Shown one piece after another: positions 10,634-20,367 of a stretch of DNA of 64,000 nt. The stretch is taken from assembly GCA_023150455.1 (NCBI GenBank), contig JAKLKW010000019.1, forward strand, positions 1 through 64,000, written 5' to 3'. The DNA is from Alphaproteobacteria bacterium (GTDB lineage Bacteria > Pseudomonadota > Alphaproteobacteria > JAEULC01). Under the pieces are notes generated by a model, which saw only the letters and a program-made list of their open reading frames with translations, had not been told where the DNA came from and made no database searches. A program made the translations under genes and the position numbers. Position 1 is the stretch's first letter; each line of letters begins with the position of its first letter.

Positions 10634-11089
10634 TTAGACGTCGTCGCGGCGAAACGCGAGGATGAAGCAGCCGTCGATGCGCCAGACGCCGTCCGGCATC
10701 TGGCGCATCGGATACACCGCCATCACCGCCACGCCGTCCGGTCCGATCACCACGACGCGCTGCGCGGGGCCGCCGTTGAACTCGATGACGTCCTTGAACG
10801 TGACGGCCTGGGGACGGTAGACCGGCTGGTAGCCGCTGCGCACCATCTGCATGAAGACTTCGGGCGTCTGGAACTGGCTCTGGATCGAAGGCGTGGCGAA
10901 GGAAAACGCGGTCGCGCCGTCGTCGCGCAGGAAAGCCTGGATCTGGCTTTCGATCACCTGGCGGATCGCCCGCCGGTCGGGCTCCGGCAGCATGAGCTGC
11001 ACGGCGGTTTCCTGGGCCGAAGGCGCGCGGACGCCCGCCGCCGCCAGCCCGATCGCAACGAGCAGCAGGGAAAGCAACGATCGCCGCAT
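10634..11089 (-). CDS. DUF4864-like exported protein
   Basis: Signal peptide MRRSLLSLLLVAIGLAAAG; domain IRQVIESQIQAFLRDDGATAFSFATPSIQSQF. Confidence 0.7.
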   Translation of the reverse strand: MRRSLLSLLLVAIGLAAAGVRAPSAQETAVQLMLPEPDRRAIRQVIESQIQAFLRDDGATAFSFATPSIQSQFQTPEVFMQMVRSGYQPVYRPQAVTFKDVIEFNGGPAQRVVVIGPDGVAVMAVYPMRQMPDGVWRIDGCFILAFRRDDV

Positions 11090-11356
11090 GCTGGGCCCCC
11101 TTGGTCGCTGACGGGCGCACCGGCGCCCCACTTCATCAACACCGCCGCACCCGGCGCTATTTCGCCGGAGCATCCCTCGATCGACATACGCGACGCGGGG
11201 GATCGCGGATGATACTAGGGCGACAGGACGGGCTTGCGCAGGATTCTTGCCGACCGGTGCGGTGACAATGCAAGGACCTGTTGTTGAATCAAGGCTTTGG
11301 CTACCTATGTCGGGCAACAGGGGGATGCTTGGCCATCGCAGCAGGAGCACGCCGAG

Positions 11357-11569
11357 ATGCCCAGGAAGTCGAGCGAAAAATTCGGCGCCAATGCGCGCGT
11401 TTCAAGCCCGGTCGGACCGGCCGCCCGCTGGGTCGGCATGCACGAAGGACGCATCGCCGCCACCGACCGTAGCCTGGGGCGCCTGATCGCGCGGCTGAAG
11501 AAGGACGGCATACCCGTGGAGGAGGCGACGTTCCGCCTGACCAACGACCACGCCCAGGCCTCCGCCTAG
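11357..11569 (+). CDS. small hypothetical protein
   Basis: MPRKSSEKFGANARVSSP... ORF; weak support. Confidence 0.35.
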   Translation: MPRKSSEKFGANARVSSPVGPAARWVGMHEGRIAATDRSLGRLIARLKKDGIPVEEATFRLTNDHAQASA

Positions 11570-11585
11570 CCCCTGAATCCCGCCT

Positions 11586-12866
11586 CTAGCGAACGTAGAG
11601 ATGGACCTCGTTGACCTGCGCCTGCGGGCTGTTGGTCGCCGATAGCGTCACGCGGTTGGGCGGCAGGCCCATGTTGGTCAGGGAACGCATCACGTTCTCG
11701 GCATTGCGCCGGGCGGCTGTGCCGGAGGTCTGTCCGCGGCCGGGCTTCGACGGCGACACCGCCACGAGGTCGAACATCGCGTCGGGCCGGCGGTCCAGCG
11801 CCTGGCTGATGGCGGCATAGAGCTGCTGGTCGTATTCGACGTTGGACTTGTCGAACTTGATCACCACCAGCGGCCGGCGCGTCCCCGCCGGCTGCGGCGC
11901 CGGCGGCGGCGAGCCCGCCGCGGCGGCCGCGGTCGGTCCGCCCATGTAGACGAACGGCCGGTTGTAGAGGCTGGGGCCGTACAGCTCACCGTTCTTTACG
12001 GCGACGGCCAGGAGCTGCAAGTTGCGCCGCTCGCCGGCCAGGTAGTTGTTCTGCCGCGACAGATCCTCGCTCAGCTCGTTGAGCAGCCGCTCGATCAGCA
12101 CGACCGTGCGGTTGATCTCGTCCTCGAGGATGGCGAGCTGGCGATGGTCCTCGTCGACGGCGCCGGAGAGCGCGTAGGCGGCGCGGGTCGAGTCGAGCAA
12201 ATACGTCGCCATCGAGGCGTCGCCGCCGGTCGCGTTGGTCAGCTGGTTCAGGCGCGCAATGCTGCCGTCGAGCTTGTCGAGCTCACCCTGCGCCTGGGTC
12301 CATTGCGCGGTAAGCTCGGGATTGCCGGGCGTGGTGCCGACCTGCAGCCGCGCATTGATCGCCGCGACGATCTGGTGATAGGTGCGCGACTGCTGGATCA
12401 TAGCGGCCCGGTTCTGCTGCAGGTCGGAGTTGTGGCTCGAGATCTGGCCTTGCAGCCGCACGAGCTCGCCGCGCAGCTGCGCGATCTTCTGGCTGACGAA
12501 GGTGCCGGTCGGCGTACCCGGCGTGTTGGCGGGCGCTGCCTGCGGCTGGGGCTGGGGTTGCGGCGCGGGAGCGGCCGCTTGCGCCATCATGGTCTGGGCC
12601 GGCGTCGGCGCCGCCGGTTGGACCAGGGCCATTTGCCGCGGATACGGCGCGGGCGCCGCCGCGCCGTTTTGGGCGGCCGGCGTCACCTGCGGCACGTCTG
12701 GCTGCGGCGGGTTCGGCGCGAGGTTGGAAACGGCGGTCGGCTCGCCCCGTCCGCCGGGCGGCCCGGCCTTGAGCGAGGGCGACATGTCGCTGAGCGTGCA
12801 GCCGGCGATGAGCGCCATGCCGGCCAGCATCAGGAGACTCCGCAGCGGACTCATCCCCAAGCGCAA
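11586..12866 (-). CDS. putative lipoprotein, Pro/Ala/Gln-rich linker, OmpA-like C-terminus
   Basis: Lipobox LIAGC, low-complexity linker, C-terminal VVIKFDKSNVEYDQQLYAAISQALDRRPDAMFDLVAVSP. Confidence 0.65.
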   Translation of the reverse strand: MRLGMSPLRSLLMLAGMALIAGCTLSDMSPSLKAGPPGGRGEPTAVSNLAPNPPQPDVPQVTPAAQNGAAAPAPYPRQMALVQPAAPTPAQTMMAQAAAPAPQPQPQPQAAPANTPGTPTGTFVSQKIAQLRGELVRLQGQISSHNSDLQQNRAAMIQQSRTYHQIVAAINARLQVGTTPGNPELTAQWTQAQGELDKLDGSIARLNQLTNATGGDASMATYLLDSTRAAYALSGAVDEDHRQLAILEDEINRTVVLIERLLNELSEDLSRQNNYLAGERRNLQLLAVAVKNGELYGPSLYNRPFVYMGGPTAAAAAGSPPPAPQPAGTRRPLVVIKFDKSNVEYDQQLYAAISQALDRRPDAMFDLVAVSPSKPGRGQTSGTAARRNAENVMRSLTNMGLPPNRVTLSATNSPQAQVNEVHLYVR

Positions 12867-13092
12867 CCCTTCGATCGCCTTCCCCTAGTGCGGACGGCAC
12901 AACCGTCCGCCCAGCGACGGACTTGCGGCAAGACGATGCTTTACTTATCTGCCAAGGTATTCGGACGCGTTGGACTTTACTGAAAGCCGACTCCGCCAAC
13001 AAGCGCGATTTCCGCGATCTTCATGGTATTTCCGTGGTTTATGGCCTGCTTGCTATCGCGGACGGTATTGAGTAGTGTCCGCCCTCCTGCGG

Positions 13093-13169
13093 GCGCCCGT
13101 AGCTCAACTGGATAGAGCATCAGACTACGGATCTGAGGGTTGGGAGTTCGAATCTTCCCGGGCGCGCCA
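13093..13169 (+). tRNA. tRNA-Arg (ACG anticodon), CCA encoded
   Basis: GCGCCCG...CGGGCGC acceptor stem, TCAGA-CTACGGA-TCTGA anticodon arm, GTTCGAATC T-loop, 3' GCCA. Confidence 0.96.
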
Positions 13170-13329
13170 GTTTTTCAAATGCTTAGCCAGTCCTGCGGCA
13201 GCCCGGCGCGACCTCGGGCCGACGGCCAGACGCGCATGATCGCCACCCCGCCGGCGCGCTGATGGCACCTGATTCGGGCGGCTGTGTCCGAACTGCAACT
13301 GATCCGAAGAATCCAATGCCGGCGCGGTT

Positions 13330-14325
13330 TCAATCGCCGCGGAAACCCCGCCATGCGCGCCACAGCCGGCCCGGCAGCAGCCTCAGCCCGCCCAGCCAGC
13401 TGGTCGGCGGCACCAGGATGTCCACGGCCCGGCGGACATCCAGGCGGCCGGCCAAGGTCGCCTCGTACGCCAGCAGCAGGTCATAGGCGCAGTCGACCAG
13501 GCCGTAGAGCTCGAGCAGCATGGCGGTCTTGATGACCTCGTCCGCCGAAGGCGGCGCCGGCGGCTGCGAAAAGGAGCCCGGCGAGTCGCGCTCCTGCACC
13601 AGGTCGCGGGCGAAGAGGAAGTTGCAGGTGGCGGGTCGATGGGTGCTGCCGACCATCGCCACCCCGCTGCGCGCCGCCCGCACCCGCTCGGCGTAGGTCG
13701 CGCGCGGCACGCGGTTGAAGCGCAGGTCGAAGACCAGAAGGTTGCGGCGCAGGAGCGGCTCGTAGCTGGCCCAGAAATGCGTGTCCTGGAGGATTGGGCT
13801 GACGTTGAAGCTCGTTTCCATGTCCGCGCCGAGAAGCGGACTTTCCGCCAGGAACCGGCGCGCGCCTTTCAGCACCTCGGGCTCGAAGCCCTCGCAATCG
13901 AGCTTGATGAAATCCGCGCGCGGCACGGTGCCGTCGGCATAGAGCGTGTCGAGTCGGGCGATCGGCACGACGCGCACGCCCCGGCTCCGCCACACCGTTT
14001 CGCTGACCTCGTAGCGCGACGGCGCCTGCGCGTAGAACGACGTCGCCGTCGTGTTGCCCTGCACGTAGAGCTCGCGCTCGCCGTCCTCGTCGCCCAGTGC
14101 CATGGCGAAGTAGCGATGGCCGGGCCGGCTGGCCGCTTCGAGCGGTGCGATCGCCTCGGCCAGCGGATCGAACCCATAGACCCGGATCTGGTCGCCGAGC
14201 GCCGCCCAGCGCGTCGAGATGCCGTCCTGCACGCCGACATCGATCAGGACGAACGGATGCCCCAGCAGCCGCTCCGCCGCCACCCAGCGGGTGAACGGCG
14301 CGTCCAGGTTGCGGATCAGTTCCAT
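13330..14325 (-). CDS. FkbM family methyltransferase
   Basis: FVLIDVGVQDGISTRW and DFIKLDCEGFEPEVLKGARRFL motifs. Confidence 0.85.
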   Translation of the reverse strand: MELIRNLDAPFTRWVAAERLLGHPFVLIDVGVQDGISTRWAALGDQIRVYGFDPLAEAIAPLEAASRPGHRYFAMALGDEDGERELYVQGNTTATSFYAQAPSRYEVSETVWRSRGVRVVPIARLDTLYADGTVPRADFIKLDCEGFEPEVLKGARRFLAESPLLGADMETSFNVSPILQDTHFWASYEPLLRRNLLVFDLRFNRVPRATYAERVRAARSGVAMVGSTHRPATCNFLFARDLVQERDSPGSFSQPPAPPSADEVIKTAMLLELYGLVDCAYDLLLAYEATLAGRLDVRRAVDILVPPTSWLGGLRLLPGRLWRAWRGFRGD

Positions 14326-14362
14326 GGCGGCTCCGGCGGATGACGGCCGCCGGAATACACGG

Positions 14363-15463
14363 CTAGGACGGGCCGAGCAACCGGCCGACGCGCGCGAGGC
14401 TCCTGGGCGGCGCGACGCCATAGCGCTTCAGCACCGGCTCCAGCGTCTGACGCACGACCTCGGCCCCGTCCCCGTCCATCGCCGCGCAGGGTTGCATGTC
14501 CCAGCGCAGCGCGACCCGCGCGCCGAGATCGACCGCCGTCGGCGCGGCGACCGCCTCGTCGATGAGCTGCAGCACCGGAAGATAGACGGCCCCTTGCAGC
14601 CGGCGCGCGATGACGCTGCGCGCCGGGGAGTCGGCCGGCGCGTCGCCAGCGATGGTCCAGGCGCGGTCGGCCTCGCCGCTCTCGACCAGCACGCGCGCGG
14701 GCTCGTAGAAGGCGCCGAGCTTGCCGAGCGTGCGTTGCGCGTGCAGCGCGATGCGCGGCTTGGTGATGTTCATCACCGCAAACGGCCCGAGCGGCGCCGC
14801 GAAGATCTCGCGCGCCACATGGTCGACGGCGCCGGTCGTGTAGCCATCTTCGAGCAGCCGCGCCGCTTCATTCAGATAGGGACAGAAAAAGCGGTTCACG
14901 ACGAAGCCGTGCGCGTCGCGGCAGGCGAGCGGCTCCTTCCCGGTGGCGCGCGCGAAGGCGAGCGCGCGGTCGTAGTTCCGCTGCGATGTGGCCGCGCCGC
15001 GCACGACCTCGACCAGCCGGTTGACGGCGGCCGGACTGAAATAGTGCAGGCCGAGGAAGCGCTCGGGCCCGGGCACGCCGGCGGCTAGCTCGTCGATGCG
15101 CAGCGAGCTGGTGTTGCTTGCGACCAGGTTGTCCTTCGCCAGCATGGGCGCCAGCCGGCGGAACAGCGCCTGCTTGATCGCGAGGTCCTCGAACACCGCC
15201 TCGATCACCAGGTCGCAGCGCGCCACGCGATCGAGCGCGTCGCAGGCGATCAGCCGCGCGCGCGCCGCGGCGGCTTCGGCTTCCTTCATGCGTCCCTTGG
15301 CGACGCCGCGCGCCAGCGCCACGGCGATGCCGTCGAAGGCGCGGGCGACCTGGCCGGGCGTGCTGTCGAACACCATGGCGGTCAGGCCGTGTTCGGCCAG
15401 GTTCTGGGCAATTCCGCCGCCCATCGTGCCGGCGCCAATGACGCCGACCGTCGCGATATCCAT
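14363..15463 (-). CDS. 3-hydroxyacyl-CoA dehydrogenase family protein
   Basis: VGVIGAGTMGGGIAQNLAEHGL Rossmann motif; LHYFSPAAVNRLVEVVRG; start 15463. Confidence 0.9.
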   Translation of the reverse strand: MDIATVGVIGAGTMGGGIAQNLAEHGLTAMVFDSTPGQVARAFDGIAVALARGVAKGRMKEAEAAAARARLIACDALDRVARCDLVIEAVFEDLAIKQALFRRLAPMLAKDNLVASNTSSLRIDELAAGVPGPERFLGLHYFSPAAVNRLVEVVRGAATSQRNYDRALAFARATGKEPLACRDAHGFVVNRFFCPYLNEAARLLEDGYTTGAVDHVAREIFAAPLGPFAVMNITKPRIALHAQRTLGKLGAFYEPARVLVESGEADRAWTIAGDAPADSPARSVIARRLQGAVYLPVLQLIDEAVAAPTAVDLGARVALRWDMQPCAAMDGDGAEVVRQTLEPVLKRYGVAPPRSLARVGRLLGPS

Positions 15464-15489
15464 CGAAGCGCTCCGGCAGGTCTGTTCGA

Positions 15490-16383
15490 TCAGTATTTCT
15501 GGGGCTTGGTGTAGGCGTTGTCGTCCTTGGTGACCTCGAACACGACGTAGACGGGCGTCGCTTCGTGGATCGTGACCTTGAGGCCAGGAATCTGCAATTC
15601 CTTGTTCAGCACAGGATAGAGCGAACGCGTGTGCGTCTTGATGCGGTCGAGCTGCAGCGGATCGTACTGCACCAGGGAAAGATCGAGATGCAGGCCGCTG
15701 CCGCAATTGGCCGGGGCGGCCGCCTTGGTCTTCGCCGAGCCGGGCGTGCGCTGCGGCCGGCAGTCCTTGTAGGGCTGCTCGACGTTGCCGTGGTAGATCA
15801 CGTCGTAGTTCACGTATCCTGCGCTGGTCTTGACCGACTCGCGCAGGATCGGCGACAGCTTCGCCTTCTCCGGCAGCACCGCGAACTCGGCGAAGGTCAC
15901 GAGCTTGCCGCCGCGTAGAACCGCCGGCGCCAGGAAGCCGTCCTCGTTGGCGAAGATGGCGTTGACGTCGGGCGCGGCCGGCGGCGGCGCCGGCAGCGCG
16001 ATCAGGTTGGCCAGCCTTCCGTTCACCAGCATGCGGTCGGCGACGCGGAACAGCGTTCCCTCGGCGATGTCGATGCGCAGCCCGTCGCCGATGAAGCCGA
16101 TCGGCATCTCTGCCTGGTAGGCGCCGGCGTTCTCGTTGACCATGGTGTAGAGCTTGTTTCGGATCATCACCTGGCCGGGCTCGACGCGAAAGCGCTGCCC
16201 GACCTGGTAGTTGCGGTCGACGACGATCCGCTCCTGCTTGTCCTTCTTGAAGTTGTCCATGATCCGCTGGGTCTTGATGTCGGGTCCGTTGCCGAGACAT
16301 CCCGACAGCATCCCCATCGCCATGGCCAACGCGACCAACGGCCCGGTCCGCCACCCCAGCGGATGGAAGCGGCGCTTTTTCAT
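15490..16383 (-). CDS. hypothetical lipoprotein
   Basis: Signal and lipobox MGMLSGCLGN; no clear family. Confidence 0.55.
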   Translation of the reverse strand: MKKRRFHPLGWRTGPLVALAMAMGMLSGCLGNGPDIKTQRIMDNFKKDKQERIVVDRNYQVGQRFRVEPGQVMIRNKLYTMVNENAGAYQAEMPIGFIGDGLRIDIAEGTLFRVADRMLVNGRLANLIALPAPPPAAPDVNAIFANEDGFLAPAVLRGGKLVTFAEFAVLPEKAKLSPILRESVKTSAGYVNYDVIYHGNVEQPYKDCRPQRTPGSAKTKAAAPANCGSGLHLDLSLVQYDPLQLDRIKTHTRSLYPVLNKELQIPGLKVTIHEATPVYVVFEVTKDDNAYTKPQKY

Positions 16384-16553
16384 GATGCGATGCTAGCGCC
16401 GAACTGTGGAAAAATCACGGCGACGCCTGCTTGTACAAGCCACGGCGTAGGTTTACGAGACGCGTTCGCACGCATCGGTAAGGGCAGCCGGGCATTCGGC
16501 CGCGGCGACGATAGGCGCGAGTCCTGACCGCCCGGTCCGCCGGTGACGGCCAG

Positions 16554-17636
16554 CTAGCTCTTCTTCTCTTCCTTCTCGACCAGGTCGTCGAGGCGCGTGA
16601 TGATCTTCTTGGCAGTCGATTCGCTGACGCGGAAGGTGAAGTTGCGCAGGCGGTTGTTCAAGTCGGCCGCCTCCTTCTTCACCTCGTCCGTAGGCTCGAC
16701 CATGGCCGTCTTGTCGCCTTCGGACTTGCGCCACGGCTCGGCCGTGGCCTCGATCCGCACCCATTTCTCGCCGTTGCGATCGGCGAGGGTCAACCGCACC
16801 ATCAGGCCGTCGAAGGTGCGGAACTCCGCCTGCTCGGCGCCGGTGGCGGGGAACGGGATCGCCGTCGCACCCTGGACGTCGTCGATCAGCAACGCGTCGA
16901 GCGTGCCGGCGAGGTCGTTCACGTTCGACTGGCTCTTGATCTTGCGGCCCTCGGGCAGGCTCGCGACCTTGAAATCCTTTTCGTCGGCCTTCTCGCGCGA
17001 CACGACCAGGCGCGACCGGTCGGGCGCGATCGTGGCCACTTCGCGCACGCGCTCGGTCTTGATGCTGACGATGCTGCGCTCGATCCAGTCCGAGACGTCG
17101 AGCCGGATGCGCGGATCGCCCTCGGCGAGCCAGGCGCGCTGGTCGCCCGGCCGGCGCACATAGATGCCGGGGCGCGGGTTCTCCAGCGAATCCGGCCGCG
17201 ACTTGCCCAGGATGATCTTGCCGATCTCGGCGCCCTCTTTGTTCTTGAGGGTCACCAGCATCGACTTGGCGTCCTTGGCCGCCGGGTCGTCGACCTCGAG
17301 GCGCGGCAGCAGTTCCGCCTTGGCTGTCTTCGGCTCCATGAGCCGAAGGCTGGCCAGCGCGTTGACGGCCTTTTGCGCCTGCTCGGTGCGCACCGGGTAG
17401 TCGCCGCGCGCGGCCAGCACCCATTGCTCGCCCCTGCGTTGCAGCGTGAAGCCGGCATCGCCGCGCGCCACGACCACCTGCCCGACCTCGTCGGGCTTGT
17501 CGGCGACTGCGGGAAAGACCGGCTCGCCGCCGGTGGCGGCCGGCCGCGCCGGCGCATGCTCGCGCAGCGCGACGGCGGCGGCGGCGGTCGCAACGACCGT
17601 GACGGCAGCGAGGGCAAGAAGAACCGGTGTGCGCAT
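16554..17636 (-). CDS. DUF4340 domain-containing protein
   Basis: N-terminal TM plus GFTLQRRGEQWVLAARGDYPVRTEQAQKAVNALASLRLMEPKT; next to GldG-like gene. Confidence 0.8.
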   Translation of the reverse strand: MRTPVLLALAAVTVVATAAAAVALREHAPARPAATGGEPVFPAVADKPDEVGQVVVARGDAGFTLQRRGEQWVLAARGDYPVRTEQAQKAVNALASLRLMEPKTAKAELLPRLEVDDPAAKDAKSMLVTLKNKEGAEIGKIILGKSRPDSLENPRPGIYVRRPGDQRAWLAEGDPRIRLDVSDWIERSIVSIKTERVREVATIAPDRSRLVVSREKADEKDFKVASLPEGRKIKSQSNVNDLAGTLDALLIDDVQGATAIPFPATGAEQAEFRTFDGLMVRLTLADRNGEKWVRIEATAEPWRKSEGDKTAMVEPTDEVKKEAADLNNRLRNFTFRVSESTAKKIITRLDDLVEKEEKKS

Positions 17637-17651
17637 CGAGCCCTCCGCTCC

Positions 17652-19631
17652 TCAGGCCCGCGCCACGCGGCGGCGCCGGCGCGCCAGGCGCACCCCACCG
17701 ACGATCAGGGCCAGCACCGCGACCAGGATCGGCACCAGGCCGATATTGACGAAGCGCAGCACCGTTTCCAGCCGCTCGACGTCGCGCCTGAGGCCGTGCT
17801 GCACGTCGCGCAGCTGGCGGCGGATGTCGAGCATCTCCGCGCGGAACTTCTCGATCGACTGCTGCTGCTGCGGCGTCAGCGTGGGCTGGCCGCCGGTCCT
17901 GTCGCCGGTCTCGACGTCGCGCAGGTTCTTCTGCACCTCGGTCAGCTTGTCCCGCAGTTCGCGCTCGGTGCCGCGCAGCCGCGCCTCCGCGTCCTGTTCC
18001 AGCGCGCGGACCACCGTGAAGGGCCGCGCCGAGGTGCCGCGCCCGCGCAGGCCGATCAGGTCGCCGCCGCCGGCGAGGAAGTCGAGCGCATTGGCAACGA
18101 AATCGGCGTTGTTCGCGGTCGGGACCGCCAGCCGCTGGCCGAAGAAATCCTGCACCTGCACCCAGAAGCGGTCGTCGAGCAGGTCGGTGTCGGCGACCAC
18201 GATCACGTTGATCGGCTTCTGCGACTTGGCCACGTGCGGCGGCAGCGGCTTGGCGTCCTTCTGCCCGCTTTCCTTGGATTCTGCCGGCTTTGCCTCGCCT
18301 TCCTTGGGCTCGGGCGGCTTGGGCGGACCGTCGGGGAAGGCGGAACTCGCCTCGCCGCTCACGCGCGCGGCGAGCACCATGCCTTCCATGGTCGGCTTGA
18401 AGCTGCGGACGATCGACAGGATGTCGGGCTGCCCGCCGGGACCGGTGCCGAGCTGCGCCACCTCGATCGGCGCCGACTGCGCCGAGGTTGTGATGAGCGG
18501 CTCGAACGTCGTGGTGGCGCCGTCGCGCTTCTTCAGGATGCCAGCCGAGGCCATGTTGACCTGGCCGATATTGCTCATGATCGGGTCGTCGCGATTGATG
18601 TTGGCGGCGCGCATCAAGAGCCAGGCCGGATACTCGGCCGGGATCACGCGCGATGCCGTGCCGGCATTGACGCGGCGCGCGTTGGCGCGGTCGCCCGCGA
18701 CCTTGTCCTTGGTCATCTCGACGCCCCAGGCCTGGAACAGTCTGGGCAGGTCCGAGGCCGAGGCCGTGCCCGGCCGACCCATCATGTTGGGCCGGCCGAT
18801 CTCGGATTCGGCGTAGGGGTCGACCAGCACCAGCGCGCGGCCGCCCTTCAGCACGAACTGGTCGATGGCGTACTGCGTCTTGTCGCTGAGCGACTTCGGG
18901 TGCGCCAGCATCAGCACGTCGACGTCCTCGGGAACGCGGTCGAGGTCGCCGCCGAGCGTCTTGATGTCGAAGGCGCCCCGCAGCTGCTCCATCACCATCC
19001 AGGGCTGCGTCGGCATGCCGCGCATCATCATCATCATGTCGCCTTCGAGCGGCAGGTCGGTGATGAGGCCGATCATCTTGCGCTTCGGATCGGCGAGGGT
19101 CTGCACCATGCGCGCGAGGTCGTATTCGAGGAATCGCTCGCGCTCGGGCTGCAGGAAGCCGATGGTCTCCTTGTCGTCGGTCGAGTTGGTGCCGGAGATG
19201 CCGAAATAGACCGGGTCGCCGCCCTGGTCGATCGGCACGCCCTGAAGGCCCAGCGCAACGGCGCGGTCCTCGATGTCAGAGAAGGGTTGCGGGTCGAAGC
19301 GCTCGACGACCAGCCGCCCGCGCGCGTTGGCCGCGAACTCGGCCAGCATGTCCTCCACGCGCTTGCCGTAGTTGGCATAGGCGGGGATCTCGCGGCCGAG
19401 CCGGTCGGAGAAGAAGTAGCGCAGCGTCACCGGCTCGTCGATGCGCCCGAGGATCGCGCGCGTGCCGGGCGAGAGGGTGAACAGCTTGTCGCGCGTCAGG
19501 TCGATGCGCGCGCCGGTCAGCAGCGCCTGCGCCAGGAGGTTCATCGCGACGAACAGGATCGCGGCGAGGCCGAGGGCGATGACGGAGTTGCGCCGCCGGG
19601 TCAGGGCCGTGGTGTTGAGGGCAGCCGCCAT
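17652..19631 (-). CDS. GldG family ABC-transporter auxiliary protein
   Basis: ARIDLTRDKLFTLSPGTRAILGRIDEPVTLRYFFSDRL; two TM ends; adjacent ABC genes. Confidence 0.88.
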   Translation of the reverse strand: MAAALNTTALTRRRNSVIALGLAAILFVAMNLLAQALLTGARIDLTRDKLFTLSPGTRAILGRIDEPVTLRYFFSDRLGREIPAYANYGKRVEDMLAEFAANARGRLVVERFDPQPFSDIEDRAVALGLQGVPIDQGGDPVYFGISGTNSTDDKETIGFLQPERERFLEYDLARMVQTLADPKRKMIGLITDLPLEGDMMMMMRGMPTQPWMVMEQLRGAFDIKTLGGDLDRVPEDVDVLMLAHPKSLSDKTQYAIDQFVLKGGRALVLVDPYAESEIGRPNMMGRPGTASASDLPRLFQAWGVEMTKDKVAGDRANARRVNAGTASRVIPAEYPAWLLMRAANINRDDPIMSNIGQVNMASAGILKKRDGATTTFEPLITTSAQSAPIEVAQLGTGPGGQPDILSIVRSFKPTMEGMVLAARVSGEASSAFPDGPPKPPEPKEGEAKPAESKESGQKDAKPLPPHVAKSQKPINVIVVADTDLLDDRFWVQVQDFFGQRLAVPTANNADFVANALDFLAGGGDLIGLRGRGTSARPFTVVRALEQDAEARLRGTERELRDKLTEVQKNLRDVETGDRTGGQPTLTPQQQQSIEKFRAEMLDIRRQLRDVQHGLRRDVERLETVLRFVNIGLVPILVAVLALIVGGVRLARRRRRVARA

Positions 19632-19632
19632 G

Positions 19633-20367
19633 TCAGCTCCCCTTCTTCCATTCGACGACGACGACGTTGGCGTAGAGAAACAGCGCGATCAGCGAGCCGA
19701 AGAACACGATGTCCTTGGCGTCGATCACGCCGCGCGTGATGGCGAGGTAGTGGCCGAGGAAGCTGAAGGACGCGACCGTGTCGACCACCAGCTTCGGCGC
19801 CCAGCCGGAGAAGAAGTTCAGCACGATCGGCGTGCCGCTGACGGTGAACAGGAAGCACGCGGCGCAGGCCACGACGAAGGCGATCACCTGGTTGCGCGTC
19901 AGCGCCGAGACGCAGGCGCCGATCGCCAGGTACGCGCCCGCCAGCACGAAGCTGCCGAGATAGGCGGCAACGATCACGCCGTTGTCGGGCGAGCCCAGGT
20001 AGTTGACCGTGATCCAGATCGGGAAAGTCAAAAGGAGCGCCACGCCGGCGAAGGCCCACGCCGCCAGGAACTTGCCGACGACCGCGCCGGTGAGCGACAC
20101 GGGCAGGGTCAGGAGCAGCTCGATGGTGCCGGTCTTGCGCTCCTCGGCCCACAGCCGCATGGCGATCGCCGGCACCAGGAACAGGTAGAGCCAGGGGTGG
20201 AACGAGAAGAACGGCTCCAGGTCCGCCTGGCCGCGCGCGAAGAAATTGCCGAGGAAGAAGGTCATGGCGCCGCTCAGCGCCAGGAAGATGACGATGAACA
20301 CGTAGGCGAGCGGCGTCGCGAAATACGCGGTGAACTCGCGCTTGAAGACGGCGACCGTCTCACGCAT
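19633..20367 (-). CDS. ABC-2 type transporter permease (GldF-like)
   Basis: MRETVAVFKREFTAYFATPLAYVFIVIFLALSGAMTFFLGNFFARGQADLEPFF. Confidence 0.88.
   Translation of the reverse strand: MRETVAVFKREFTAYFATPLAYVFIVIFLALSGAMTFFLGNFFARGQADLEPFFSFHPWLYLFLVPAIAMRLWAEERKTGTIELLLTLPVSLTGAVVGKFLAAWAFAGVALLLTFPIWITVNYLGSPDNGVIVAAYLGSFVLAGAYLAIGACVSALTRNQVIAFVVACAACFLFTVSGTPIVLNFFSGWAPKLVVDTVASFSFLGHYLAITRGVIDAKDIVFFGSLIALFLYANVVVVEWKKGS

Noticed and set aside
13093-13330. tRNA-Arg as an integration site for a genomic island
   Set aside because: No integrase and no repeated tRNA 3' end seen nearby; neighbouring genes look housekeeping.
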